From: Mangrovibrevibacter kandeliae
GTDB taxonomy: Bacteria; Pseudomonadota; Alphaproteobacteria; Rhizobiales; Rhizobiaceae
DNA: 64,000 nt
Direction: 5' to 3'
Assembly (NCBI RefSeq): GCF_024519155.1
Contig: NZ_JANIFJ010000008.1
Location: 62,001 to 126,000, forward strand
The notes under the pieces are model-generated. The model did no database searches. It was not told the origin of the DNA and was given only the letters and a program-made list of their open reading frames with translations. The position numbers and the translations under genes were made by a program. Positions 17,273 through 26,183 of this stretch are shown here, piece by piece (position 1 is the first letter of the stretch; each line of letters opens with the position of its first letter).

Positions 17273-20181
17273 GCGCCGTCTCCGGCGAGGGCGGGATTGG
17301 GGTTGCGAAGGCGGGAAAGATAAGTCGTGCGCGGCTTTGTCCCGACTTCCTCGAGGAGCACGTGATGCTGGGGCTCGTCGCGCAGCGGCCGCACCCGGCT
17401 GTCGGGCGCACCAAGATCGCCGAACTGGATCGCTTGCGTCGGGCAGGCGCTCTGGCAGGCCGTCACCACCTCACCCTCCCGGATCCGCCGGTCGTCCTTC
17501 TCGGCATCGCGCCGCGCGCCGCTGATCCGCTGGACGCAGTAGGTGCACTTCTCCATGACGCCGCGCGCCCGCACGGTGACGTCCGGATTGTAGCGCGCCG
17601 GCAGCGGATCCTCGCCGAGGTTGGCGTATACGTGGCCGTCGGCATAGCCGAAGAAGTTGAAGCGGCGCACCTTGTAGGGGCAGTTGGCCTGGCAGAACCG
17701 GGTGCCGACGCAGCGGTTGTAAACCTGGACGTTCAGGCCCTCGTGGTCGTGCACCGAGGCGCCGACCGGACAGACGGGTTCGCAGGGTGCTTCCTCGCAG
17801 TGCATGCAGGGCACCGGCTGGAACACCGACTGCATCTGCCCGTCGAACTCGGTCTCGTAGGCATCGATGCGCAGCCAGTGCATGTCGCGTCCGCGGCGGA
17901 TCTCGTCGGGCCCGACGACCGGCACGTTGTTTTCCGACTGGCAGGCGACGACGCAGGCATTGCAGCCGATGCAGAGCGTGGTGTCGATCACCATCGCCCA
18001 GGCATAATCCTGTTCCGGACCCTTGTACGGCGCCTCGTAGGGGTGCTCGCCGTAGAAGCTCGCCGGCGCGTCCTTCGTCCTGTCCAGCTTGCCCGCGAGG
18101 AGGTCCGACAGGGGATGCACCGGCGCGAGATCGCGGCCCTGATCGTCGAGCGTGAACTGGGTGACCGGCATCTCGTCCGCGCGCCCGACGCGCTCGACCG
18201 TCAGCTCCTCCACCTGCCAAGGCTGGCCGCGCGTCCTCAGCGCATAGGCGTTGGCGCCGAGCCCGAGGCCGATGGCGCCGATGCCGGTGCGGCCATAGCC
18301 GAACGAGAGGCTCGCGGTGCCCGGCGCAAGGCCGCGATCGAGCCGCACCGGCGCCTCGACCCAGCGACCGCTCGTGCCGATCCGGGCCGCGTCGCCCTCT
18401 GCGAGGCCGAGCCGGTTCGCGTCTTCGGGCGTCAGCGCCAGCGCGTTGCCCCAGGTGAGATGGCTGACCGGCTTCGGACACTCCTGCAGCCAAGCGTTGT
18501 TGCTGTAGGCGCCGTCCCAGATCGTGGCGTCGGGGCGAAGCATGAGGGTGATGCCTGCGGCTGCCGGCTGAGCCGGAGCCGCTGCGTGCGGCGCTAGCTG
18601 CACGGCACGCGGTGGCGCAACCGGCTGCGCGGCGCTCCCGGGGACGACGCCCGTCTCCAGCGCTCTGCGCCACCAGCCGTCGAAACCGCCGACGGGGGCG
18701 GCGCTCTGCCAGGTGCGGCGTAGCAGATCCTGGGCGGCTACGCTCGTCTCGCCGGCGAGCGCCGCGACCACCTCGTGCGACGTCTTCGTTGCGTAGAGCG
18801 GGGCGATCAGCGGCTGCACGAGGCTCGCCGTGCCGTCGACGGCCCGCAGGTCGGACCAGGCCTCCAGCGGATGGGTTTCGGCGAGATGCCAGTCGCAATG
18901 CGCCGTCGTCTCGTCCGGCGCGAGGCCGAGCTGGACGGTGAAGGGGGCCTTGGCGAGCGCGGCGGCGACGTCGAGGTCCGCCGGCGCCGTGTAGACCGGG
19001 TTCGTCCCCAGCATCACCAGCGTGTCGACCCGTCCGGCCTCGAGGTCGTCCACCAGCGCAGCGAGGCTGTCCCCATGGCCGTCGAGCACAGGATCGACCG
19101 GCTCGATCAGCTCGACGGTCGCGCCGAAGGCGCCGAGCCGCTGGTTCAGCCAGTGGCCAAGCGCATGCAGCGCCGGCGGCTGCTCCTCGCCGACGAGGAC
19201 GAGTGCGCGCCCCTGCGCCGCAGTCAGATCCGCCGCGAGCGCATCGACGAAGCCTGCATGCGCGCCCGCCGGCACAGCGCCCTCGCTCCCGAGACGGGCG
19301 GCCAGCGCATGGGCGAGATCGGCGAGGGCTTCGGGCGACAGCGCCAGCCTGTGATCGGCCATCGCGCCGGTCAGGCTGGTGGCCGACTCCACGGCATAGA
19401 GCCGCTGCATCGCCGTCGTGCCCCGGCGCACGGTCCGGCGTTGCCGAAAGCCCTGCGCGTTGCGGATCTGGCCGGGACCCGGTCCGAGCGGATCTGCGCC
19501 GAGGCAGAAGACGACGTCGGCCCGGTCGAGGTGCGGCACGAGGTCGAGCGGCCGGCCGAAGGCGGCGATGCTGCCGGCACGGGCGTTGTCGTCGCCGAGC
19601 GGCTCGAAGCGGCGCCACTGCATCTGCGGGAAGATGCCCTTCAGCGCCGCGAGCTGGCCGATGAGCGTCGGCGAGGTGACGCGGCCGGTGAGGACGCTGA
19701 GGCCGGCCCCTCCCGCCTGGCGGAGCACCTCCAGCCGTGGCGCGAGGTCGGCGAGGAAGCCCTCCCAGCCGAGCGGCAGATTGCCCCTCATCGCCGAGCG
19801 GGCCCGCTCCGGGTCGTAGAGGCCGAGGATGTCGGCTTCGGCGAAGATGTCGGTCGCGCCGAAGCTCGCCGGATGATCCGGATTGCCCGAGACCTTGATC
19901 GGCCGCCCGTCCACCGACTTTGCCAGAACGCCGCGCCCATAGCCGCCGAGGGGGAGGGTGGTCGCGGCGTGCAGCGGCACGCCTGCGGCATTGCCGTCGA
20001 GATTGGCGATCGCCGGAACGATATCCTCCGGTGCGCGGCAGCCGGCGACGCCTGCGGTCAATGCCAGGCCGAGAAGGCGCAGCGCGTCACGCCGGTTCAG
20101 ACGCGGCTCCGACAGGAGGCCGGGCGCGGCCGGCGGACGGGTCGATCGGGCGAGGCGTGTGGCGCGGTGGTCGACGATCAT
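17269..20181 (-). CDS. actB: Alternative complex III iron-sulfur subunit ActB
   Basis: A 970-residue protein combining a molybdopterin oxidoreductase-like N-terminal domain (known in ActB not to hold molybdenum) with a C-terminal ferredoxin-like domain. The N-terminus has a twin-arginine pattern (LNRRDALRLLG, Arg30-Arg31) followed by AGC (Cys48), suggesting Tat export and possible lipidation. From about residue 737 to 915 come four Cys groups: CIGCNACVVAC, CMHCEEAPCEPVCPVG, CVGTRFCQANCPYK and CTYC with ACQSACPTQAI. One group has a non-Cys position and fits the single 3Fe-4S cluster of the family. ActB carries electrons from quinol to the hemes of ActA and ActE. Confidence 0.95.
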   Translation of the reverse strand: MIVDHRATRLARSTRPPAAPGLLSEPRLNRRDALRLLGLALTAGVAGCRAPEDIVPAIANLDGNAAGVPLHAATTLPLGGYGRGVLAKSVDGRPIKVSGNPDHPASFGATDIFAEADILGLYDPERARSAMRGNLPLGWEGFLADLAPRLEVLRQAGGAGLSVLTGRVTSPTLIGQLAALKGIFPQMQWRRFEPLGDDNARAGSIAAFGRPLDLVPHLDRADVVFCLGADPLGPGPGQIRNAQGFRQRRTVRRGTTAMQRLYAVESATSLTGAMADHRLALSPEALADLAHALAARLGSEGAVPAGAHAGFVDALAADLTAAQGRALVLVGEEQPPALHALGHWLNQRLGAFGATVELIEPVDPVLDGHGDSLAALVDDLEAGRVDTLVMLGTNPVYTAPADLDVAAALAKAPFTVQLGLAPDETTAHCDWHLAETHPLEAWSDLRAVDGTASLVQPLIAPLYATKTSHEVVAALAGETSVAAQDLLRRTWQSAAPVGGFDGWWRRALETGVVPGSAAQPVAPPRAVQLAPHAAAPAQPAAAGITLMLRPDATIWDGAYSNNAWLQECPKPVSHLTWGNALALTPEDANRLGLAEGDAARIGTSGRWVEAPVRLDRGLAPGTASLSFGYGRTGIGAIGLGLGANAYALRTRGQPWQVEELTVERVGRADEMPVTQFTLDDQGRDLAPVHPLSDLLAGKLDRTKDAPASFYGEHPYEAPYKGPEQDYAWAMVIDTTLCIGCNACVVACQSENNVPVVGPDEIRRGRDMHWLRIDAYETEFDGQMQSVFQPVPCMHCEEAPCEPVCPVGASVHDHEGLNVQVYNRCVGTRFCQANCPYKVRRFNFFGYADGHVYANLGEDPLPARYNPDVTVRARGVMEKCTYCVQRISGARRDAEKDDRRIREGEVVTACQSACPTQAIQFGDLGAPDSRVRPLRDEPQHHVLLEEVGTKPRTTYLSRLRNPNPALAGDGA

Positions 20182-20834
20182 CGGTGGCAGACCGAGCAGT
20201 CGGTGAGGTGCGAGGTCTCGATATGGTACTGCACCAGGAGCCGCTTGCCCTTCTCCTCCTGATCGGCCGGCGGCTGCCAGTCGAAGTCATAGATCTTGTC
20301 GGTGGGGCGCACGAACTTCTCCGGTGAGCGGTGGCAGTCGAGGCACCAGCCCATGGTCAGCGGCGCTGCCTGGCGCATCAGCGGCATGGTGTCGACCGGC
20401 CCGTGACAGGTGGAGCAGCCGACGCCGTTGTTCACGTGGACGCTGTGGTCGAAATAGACGTAGTCGGGCAGATCGTTGACGCGCGTCCAGTGCAGCGGCT
20501 TGTCGTCGGCGAGGCTCTCGCGCACCGGCGCCAGCATCGGCGCGTTCGTCCAGATCTGAGAGTGGCAGGTCATGCAGACATGGGTGGAGGGCATTCCGGC
20601 CGAGGCCGCCTTCTCCACGCTGTTGTGACACATGCGGCAGCCGATGCCGAGTTCGCCGGCATGGTGGGCGTGGCTGAAGGGCGGCCACTGATGCAGCACG
20701 AAGTCCTGGCCGGTGACGGTCGATGAGCGCATCACGAGATAGGTCAGGAAGATCGCGAGGGTCGGCAGCAGCACGATGGAAAGCAGCACCATCCGCGCAT
20801 AGGTGTCGGCGCCGGGTCGGAAGATCTGGGCCAC
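20178..20834 (-). CDS. actA: Alternative complex III pentaheme cytochrome c ActA
   Basis: A 218-residue membrane-anchored multiheme cytochrome c and the first gene of the operon. One N-terminal helix (about 15-35) anchors a periplasmic domain with exactly five CxxCH motifs: residues 66-70, 87-91, 140-144, 164-168 and 213-217, the last almost at the C-terminus. Five hemes are the hallmark of ActA. The gene uses a GTG start and overlaps actB by 4 nt. The promoter must lie in the approximately 340 nt upstream, but I could not define it convincingly. Confidence 0.95.
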   Translation of the reverse strand: MAQIFRPGADTYARMVLLSIVLLPTLAIFLTYLVMRSSTVTGQDFVLHQWPPFSHAHHAGELGIGCRMCHNSVEKAASAGMPSTHVCMTCHSQIWTNAPMLAPVRESLADDKPLHWTRVNDLPDYVYFDHSVHVNNGVGCSTCHGPVDTMPLMRQAAPLTMGWCLDCHRSPEKFVRPTDKIYDFDWQPPADQEEKGKRLLVQYHIETSHLTDCSVCHR

Positions 20835-21209
20835 CTCGACGTGGCCTCAGCGCCGCAGGTCATGCGTGCCGCAAAGCGCCGACCGGCTCGGCGGGGGAGC
20901 TTCGATCGCGCTGCAGGAGAGACTGGGACGCAGGTCTTTCAGGCCAAGGCGCAGCACGGGCATGGTCTCCCTCGATCGGCGGCCGATGCGGCAGACCCGG
21001 GCCTGCCATACAGCATGCCGGTATTACGACCCCTCCGAGCCAGCATATGGAACAACCGGTGCCCCCGCCAACCCGCAGTTCGGCGTGATCCCCATCCCGC
21101 GTCGCGTCGCAAGGTCGCAGACATCGCCGCGCGGGCGCACCGAGTGCGGCATCGTACGACAGCGGCGGCGTAGGCCCGCCGCCGCTTCGAGTGCTTCGCG
21201 GTCTGCCGA
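20835..21209. other. Intergenic region upstream of the act-cta operon
   Basis: This 375-nt stretch separates actA from the paoC-like gene; both lie on the minus strand. It must hold the act-cta promoter and the end of the pao transcript. Apart from the terminator-like hairpin at 21161-21186 I see no convincing promoter, ORF or RNA. A slightly AT-richer patch at about 21005-21055 is the most promoter-like part. Confidence 0.4.
21161..21186 (-). terminator. Terminator-like hairpin after the paoABC-type operon
   Basis: A perfect 10-bp inverted repeat (agcggcggcg, 6-nt loop, cgccgccgct) lies 24 nt beyond the stop codon of the last pao gene on the minus strand. No T-run follows. It is the likely transcript end separating this operon from act-cta. 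Confidence 0.6.
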
Positions 21210-23495
21210 TCAGCTCATTGCGAGCAGCTTCTCCAGCCGGATCGGCAGCTCGCGCACGCGGATGCCGGTGGCGTGGTAGACGGCGTTCGCGATGGCGGCA
21301 TTCGTGCCGACATTGCCGAGCTCGCCGAGACCCTTCACGCCCGCTGGATTCACGTCGGTGTCCACCTCCGGCAGCATGATCACCTCCACCGACTTGATGT
21401 CGGCGTTCACCGGCATCAGGTACTCGGCGAGGTCGCGATTGACGTAGCGGGCGTTGCGTTCGTCCACCTCGGTTTCCTCGTGCAGCGCCGAGCTGATGCC
21501 CCAGATCAGCCCGCCCATGAGCTGGCTGTGGGCCGTGCGGGTGTTCATGATCCGTCCGGCGGCGAAAGCACCGACGATCCGCGGCACGCGGATTTCATGG
21601 GTGCGGGCGTTGATGCGCACCTCGACGAACTCCGCCCCGAACGCGAACATCGCCTTCTCGCGCTTGTCCTCCTCGGCCATGGAGGTCTTGCCGTCATAGA
21701 GCTTCTTGACCGCGTCCTTGGGAACCGCATTCGGCGTGAATTCGGCGTATTCCTCGATGCTCGCCTTGCCGGCCGCGGCAAAGGCGTCCCCGAGTGGGAG
21801 CGAAGCGCCGTCGCCTGCCAGCACCACACCGTTTTCCAGCGTCAGCTCGTCGGGGTCCTTGCCCTGCAGAGGGTTGCCTTCGGCCTTGACGACGGCCTCG
21901 AAGAGCTTCGCCTTGATCTGGTTGCAGGCCATCAGAACCGTCGAACAGACGCTGGCCGTCGAGTTCGAGCCTCCCGACACCGGCGCCGGCGGGAGCATCG
22001 TGTCGCCCACCTCGATCTCGACCTTCTCGACCTCCGTGCCGAGCTCCTCGGCCGCCATCTGGGAGGCGACGGTGCGAACTCCAGTGCCGATCTCGTGTGT
22101 GGCCGTCTGCACCCGGACGCGGCCATCCGCGTGGAGCGTCACGCGTGCCGTGGAGGCGGCGACGTTGGTCGGGTAGATCGCCGTCGCGCAGCCCATGCCG
22201 ATCAGCCAGTCGCCGTCGCGCATCGACTTCGGCGCGGGATTGCGGGACGACCAGCCGAAGGCTTTTGCCGCCGCGTCGTAGCAGGGCATGACGGCGCGGG
22301 ACGAGAAGGGCTTGCCCTTGATCGGCTCCTTCATCGTGTCGTTGACCCGCCGGAACTCCACGGGGTCCATGCCGAGCTTCTCGGCCATCTCGTCCATCGC
22401 CGTCTCGAGCGCGAAGACGTAGGGCAACTCCGGCGGCGAGCGCATGTAGCCGGGCGTCTGCCGATCGAGCTTGACGATGCTCACCTTGCTGGCAACGGCG
22501 CCGTAGCCGTACATCTTGGTGGTCGTCTCGATGCCGCCGACGACATAGTTATCGACGCGCGAGCACAGCTCCCACCCTTCGTGGCTGAAGGCCGTGATCT
22601 TGCCGTCCCGGTTCGCTCCCATCTTCACCTGCTGGCGCGTCGCGGCCCGATAGCTGGCCGTGGTGAAGCCCTGCTGGCGGGTGACGACGCAGCGGATCGG
22701 CCGGCCGAACTTCCTCGCCGCAAGTGCCACGATCGCCGTGCGTGGCGTCATCGGACCCTTCGAGCCGAAGCCGCCGCCGACATAGTGGCTGAGGACGCGC
22801 ACCTTCGAGGCATCCATCTTCAGCTGCTTGGCGACGGCCGACCGGAAGCCGTAGACGTTCTGTGACGGCTCGTAGATGGTCAGCTCCTCGCCGCTCCAGA
22901 CCGCCGTGGTCGAGAACAGCTCGATCGGGTTGTGGTGCTGCGTCGGCGTGCGGAATTCAGCCTCGAAGGTCACAGGCGCAGCCGCAAAGGCGGCGGCGAA
23001 GTCGCCGACGGCTGGATACTCCTTGATGCGCTCGGTGTTGCCTTTGGCCTCGATCACCTCGGCGCCGTCGGAGTCGAGCGAGGCGGTCGGTGTCTGCACA
23101 TCGTATTCGGCGGTGACCTTAAAGGCCGCCTCCTGCGCCGCCTCCAGCGTGTTGGCGACGACGAGCGCCATGATCTGGCCGTCGTGCCAGATCTTCTTCT
23201 CGTGCAGAGGGCCAAGCGAGGTGTAACTGGCATTGCCGAATTCGGGCGGCGCGATCTCCGCGACGTCGCCGTAGCTGAGGATGCCGATCACGCCCGGCAC
23301 GCCACGCGCCTGTTCGAGATCGACAGTGTTGACCTCGCCGCGGGCGATGTCGCTGGTGACGAGCAGGCCGTAGGCGAGATTGTTGACCGGTTCGTCGGCG
23401 GCATAGCGCGCTGCGCCGGTGACTTTCAGCCGCGCGTCGACGCGCGGAACGGGCTTGCCCTGATTGGTCTGGGGCTCAGGTGCTGCGGCGCTCAT
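21210..23495 (-). CDS. Molybdenum cofactor-binding subunit of PaoC/YagR-type aldehyde oxidoreductase
   Basis: A 761-residue large subunit of the xanthine oxidase family. It has the aldehyde oxidase a/b hammerhead domain (KVTGAARYAADEPVNN...) and the MoCo-binding domain, with VGGGFGSKG and IGTGVRTVASQMAAEELG motifs. The catalytic base is Glu725 in GVKGLGELGNVG near the C-terminus. Subunit size (PaoC is 732 residues) and partner genes place it with the PaoABC periplasmic aldehyde oxidoreductase, which detoxifies aromatic and other aldehydes. It has no signal of its own and would be co-exported with the Tat-bearing 2Fe-2S subunit. Its start is 1 nt after the previous stop. Confidence 0.93.
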   Translation of the reverse strand: MSAAAPEPQTNQGKPVPRVDARLKVTGAARYAADEPVNNLAYGLLVTSDIARGEVNTVDLEQARGVPGVIGILSYGDVAEIAPPEFGNASYTSLGPLHEKKIWHDGQIMALVVANTLEAAQEAAFKVTAEYDVQTPTASLDSDGAEVIEAKGNTERIKEYPAVGDFAAAFAAAPVTFEAEFRTPTQHHNPIELFSTTAVWSGEELTIYEPSQNVYGFRSAVAKQLKMDASKVRVLSHYVGGGFGSKGPMTPRTAIVALAARKFGRPIRCVVTRQQGFTTASYRAATRQQVKMGANRDGKITAFSHEGWELCSRVDNYVVGGIETTTKMYGYGAVASKVSIVKLDRQTPGYMRSPPELPYVFALETAMDEMAEKLGMDPVEFRRVNDTMKEPIKGKPFSSRAVMPCYDAAAKAFGWSSRNPAPKSMRDGDWLIGMGCATAIYPTNVAASTARVTLHADGRVRVQTATHEIGTGVRTVASQMAAEELGTEVEKVEIEVGDTMLPPAPVSGGSNSTASVCSTVLMACNQIKAKLFEAVVKAEGNPLQGKDPDELTLENGVVLAGDGASLPLGDAFAAAGKASIEEYAEFTPNAVPKDAVKKLYDGKTSMAEEDKREKAMFAFGAEFVEVRINARTHEIRVPRIVGAFAAGRIMNTRTAHSQLMGGLIWGISSALHEETEVDERNARYVNRDLAEYLMPVNADIKSVEVIMLPEVDTDVNPAGVKGLGELGNVGTNAAIANAVYHATGIRVRELPIRLEKLLAMS

Positions 23496-23496
23496 G

Positions 23497-24519
23497 TCAA
23501 ACGTCCATGGCTTGGGTTTCGAGGAGGGCACGCACGAGGGTCTCCTTGCCGATGGGCACTTTGTAGCCGTTGTGCTCGCGCGTGCGGGCCTGCGCGAAGG
23601 CAGCGTCGGCGGCCCTGCGGGCGAGCGTCTCGTCAAGCGGCTGGCCAACCAGAAGCTGCTCGGCCTCATGCGCGCGCCACGGCACCGTGGCGACGCCGCC
23701 GAGCGCGATGCGCACGTCCTTCACCGTGGCACCGTCGAGGTCGAGGGCGATCGCCGCGGAGGCGAGGGCGAACTGGTAAGACTCGCGGTCGCGGGTTTTC
23801 ACGTAGCGCGAACGCCGGGTGTGTGGGCCGGCCGGAACGACATAGCCGGTGATCAGCTCTCCCGGGGCGAGTCCCGTCTCCACGTTCGGCGTGCCGCCCG
23901 GCTGGCGGTGCAACTCGGAGAAGGCGATCGTCCGGCGGCGCTGCGGGCCCATGATCTCCACCCTGGCATCGAGCGCGATCAGCGCCTGGGCGAAATCGCC
24001 GGGATAGGTGGCGATGCAGGCGTCGCTGACGCCCAGCACGGCGTGGCGACGATTGAACCCGTCGAGCGCGGAGCAGCCGGAACCGGGCTGGCGCTTGTTG
24101 CACGGGAACGAGGCTTCTCGGAAATACTCACAGCGCGTGCGCTGCAGGACGTTGCCCCCGAGCGACGCCATGTTGCGGATCTGACGGGTCGCGGCGAGCT
24201 TCAAGGTGTCGTGGATCACCGGGTAGTCGCTGCGGATCACCGGATGGTCCTCGGCCTCGGCCATCCGGACGAGGGCGCCGATCCTCAGACCAGCAGAATC
24301 GGCCTCGATGTGGCCGTACGCGGAGGGCGAGAGCTCATTGATGTCGATCAGGACGTCCGGGCGCGTGACGTTGAGGCGCATGTAGTCGGACATGTTGGTC
24401 CCGCCGGCGACGAACTGCGCGGCAGCCTCCGTCGGCGGTCTCCTGACGCCGGGACCCGGATTGCCGGCTTCGACCGCGGCCTGCTCGCTCGACGCGCGCT
24501 GGTAGGCGAAAGGATGCAT
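23497..24519 (-). CDS. FAD-binding subunit of PaoB/YagS-type aldehyde oxidoreductase
   Basis: A 340-residue FAD subunit (CO dehydrogenase flavoprotein family). FAD phosphate-binding motifs are FVAGGTNMSDYMRL and TRQIRNMASLGGNV. Between them and the C-terminal domain is a Cys-rich insertion (Cys130, Cys140, Cys149, and probably Cys168) matching the [4Fe-4S]-binding insert described for E. coli PaoB, which ordinary xanthine dehydrogenase FAD subunits lack. The start at 24519 matches the MHPFAYQRA N-terminus of the family. It lies 2 nt after the stop of the 2Fe-2S subunit gene, in one operon. Confidence 0.92.
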   Translation of the reverse strand: MHPFAYQRASSEQAAVEAGNPGPGVRRPPTEAAAQFVAGGTNMSDYMRLNVTRPDVLIDINELSPSAYGHIEADSAGLRIGALVRMAEAEDHPVIRSDYPVIHDTLKLAATRQIRNMASLGGNVLQRTRCEYFREASFPCNKRQPGSGCSALDGFNRRHAVLGVSDACIATYPGDFAQALIALDARVEIMGPQRRRTIAFSELHRQPGGTPNVETGLAPGELITGYVVPAGPHTRRSRYVKTRDRESYQFALASAAIALDLDGATVKDVRIALGGVATVPWRAHEAEQLLVGQPLDETLARRAADAAFAQARTREHNGYKVPIGKETLVRALLETQAMDV

Positions 24520-24521
24520 CG

Positions 24522-25154
24522 TCAGCCCTCCCTGATGGCGTCTCTCGCCTGCTTCACGGCGGCGACGATGTTGGGGTAGGCGGCGCACCGGCAGAGATTG
24601 CCGCTCATGAACTCGCGGATGTCGTCGTCATTCTCGGCGTGACCTTCCTTCACGCAGGCGACGGCTGACATGATCTGGCCGGGGGTGCAGTAGCCGCACT
24701 GGAAGGCGTCCTGGTCGACGAAGGCCTGCTGCATCGGGTGGAGGTCGCCGGCAGGCGCTGCGAGACCTTCGATGGTGGTGATCTCGTGACCCTCGGCCAT
24801 CACGGCGAAGCTCATGCAGGAGAGGGCCCGCTTGCCGTCGATGTGGACCGTGCACGCGCCGCACTGGCCGTGGTCGCAGCCCTTTTTAGTCCCGGTCAGC
24901 CGCAGGTGATCGCGAAGCGCATCGAGAAGGCTCGTGCGCGCGTCGAGCCCGATTTCGTGGGTCTGGCCGTTGACGCTGAGGGTCACCGGCCGCGGGGTCC
25001 TTGGATTGACGCCGGCTGCAGGCGTCGCCTCAGAAGTCTGTGCCTCTGCGCCACGTGCGACGACCGCAGCCGTCGCACCGGTTGCCGCAGCGGTGAGGAA
25101 GCCGCGTCGATGCAGCGAAAGGCGGCTCTTTCCCGTCCCGGGGTGATCTGCCAT
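24522..25154 (-). CDS. Tat-exported 2Fe-2S subunit of PaoA/YagT-type aldehyde oxidoreductase
   Basis: A 210-residue subunit with a twin-arginine signal (HRRGFLTAAATGATAAVVA, Arg16-Arg17) that would carry the folded complex to the periplasm. Two 2Fe-2S clusters are complete: Cys93, Cys98, Cys101 and Cys113 in the plant-type ferredoxin domain, and Cys153, Cys156, Cys188 and Cys190 in the C-terminal helical domain (CGYCTPGQ and LCRC). It is the first gene of the three-gene operon. A paoD/xdhC-type MoCo insertion chaperone gene is not found next to it. Confidence 0.94.
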   Translation of the reverse strand: MADHPGTGKSRLSLHRRGFLTAAATGATAAVVARGAEAQTSEATPAAGVNPRTPRPVTLSVNGQTHEIGLDARTSLLDALRDHLRLTGTKKGCDHGQCGACTVHIDGKRALSCMSFAVMAEGHEITTIEGLAAPAGDLHPMQQAFVDQDAFQCGYCTPGQIMSAVACVKEGHAENDDDIREFMSGNLCRCAAYPNIVAAVKQARDAIREG

Positions 25155-25316
25155 GGGACTATCCTTGCGTCTGGAGGAGCAGGTTTGGAATGCCTCTAGA
25201 TTACGGCAAGATCCCGGGAAGACGCGTCAATCAATCGTCATTGCAGCAGAGGGTTGCCCGGCTTCCGGCTCGAGCTAGGTGGTTAACGCCGAACTCGGAA
25301 GCAGTATCGCGGCTGC

Positions 25317-26048
25317 CTACATCGCTTCCTTGATGCCGCGCTTCACCAGCCACCAGTTCACCGGGTAGGCGGTCATGAAGCCGCACAGCATCGCGATCTG
25401 CATGGCGAACCAGAACTCGAAGCTCGCCACCTCCACCTCGGCTCCGAAGAGTCCGGCGAAGATCCAGAAGTGGGCGATGGCCATGAAGCCGTACATCCCG
25501 ATCTGCCACGCGGTCAGCGACAGGGTGTCGGCCTTCACCGCCTGCCATAGGCCCTCGGCAGGGCTCAGACCCCGCATGGGCTTGATGGTGAAGTACTGGA
25601 AGGCGATGCCGAAGCCGAAGGCGAGGATGTAGTCGAGGATCCAGACGGCGAACATCTTCTCGGCAAACAGGCTGTGCCAGCCGAACCACACGGCGACCGT
25701 CGGGATAGCGAAGGCGATCCATTCGGCGCAGAGGTCGCCGAGGGCGCAGCCGCTGCCGCAATGGGTCGCCCCCTTGCCGACTTTCACGGCGAAAGGCGAT
25801 GCCATGCTCGGCATCGGCTCGTTCCGCCGTTCGGCTTCCTGCATCGCGCGGTGCGAAGCCAGCTTGCCCCACCGACGATAGCCCCAGAGCGCCAGCGGCC
25901 CGGCATAGAGCGCGGATGCCGGCCACACGACGTTCATGATCCACATGTGCTGCGGGTCGCGCCACTCGTCGGCGGCGATCAGGACAGCGCAGAGGAGACC
26001 GGCGGCGACGGCGACGATCGAGACAAGATGGAGCCAGGTGGGGATCAT
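25317..26048 (-). CDS. DUF4396 domain membrane protein
   Basis: A 243-residue integral membrane protein. The C-terminal 140 residues form the DUF4396 domain, with the conserved ATHCGSGCALGDLCAEW segment opening it and about four helices after it. The N-terminal part adds two helices and an IADEWRDPQHMWIMNVVWP loop. The Cys/His cluster in HCGSGC and the second Cys in GDLC are unusual for a membrane protein and could bind a metal or heme, but no function is established for the family. The start at 26048 precedes the first helix, and no strong ribosome site is visible. Confidence 0.83.
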   Translation of the reverse strand: MIPTWLHLVSIVAVAAGLLCAVLIAADEWRDPQHMWIMNVVWPASALYAGPLALWGYRRWGKLASHRAMQEAERRNEPMPSMASPFAVKVGKGATHCGSGCALGDLCAEWIAFAIPTVAVWFGWHSLFAEKMFAVWILDYILAFGFGIAFQYFTIKPMRGLSPAEGLWQAVKADTLSLTAWQIGMYGFMAIAHFWIFAGLFGAEVEVASFEFWFAMQIAMLCGFMTAYPVNWWLVKRGIKEAM

Positions 26049-26183
26049 GAGCAAAGATCGCGGGAAAAGGAGGTCGCTTGGCCAATCCGCGGCGGCGCCG
26101 TCCGTTCCCAAGTGCGCTCCCTTGGCTCGGCGACGTCCCGCCACTCGCCCGTCAAGGCTTTTCTAACGCCTATCATGTAATCA

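Noticed and set aside
8841-20834. Cytochrome bc1 genes in the respiratory operon
   Set aside because: No Rieske, cytochrome b or cytochrome c1 motif is present. The quinol-oxidising part is the ActA-F set.
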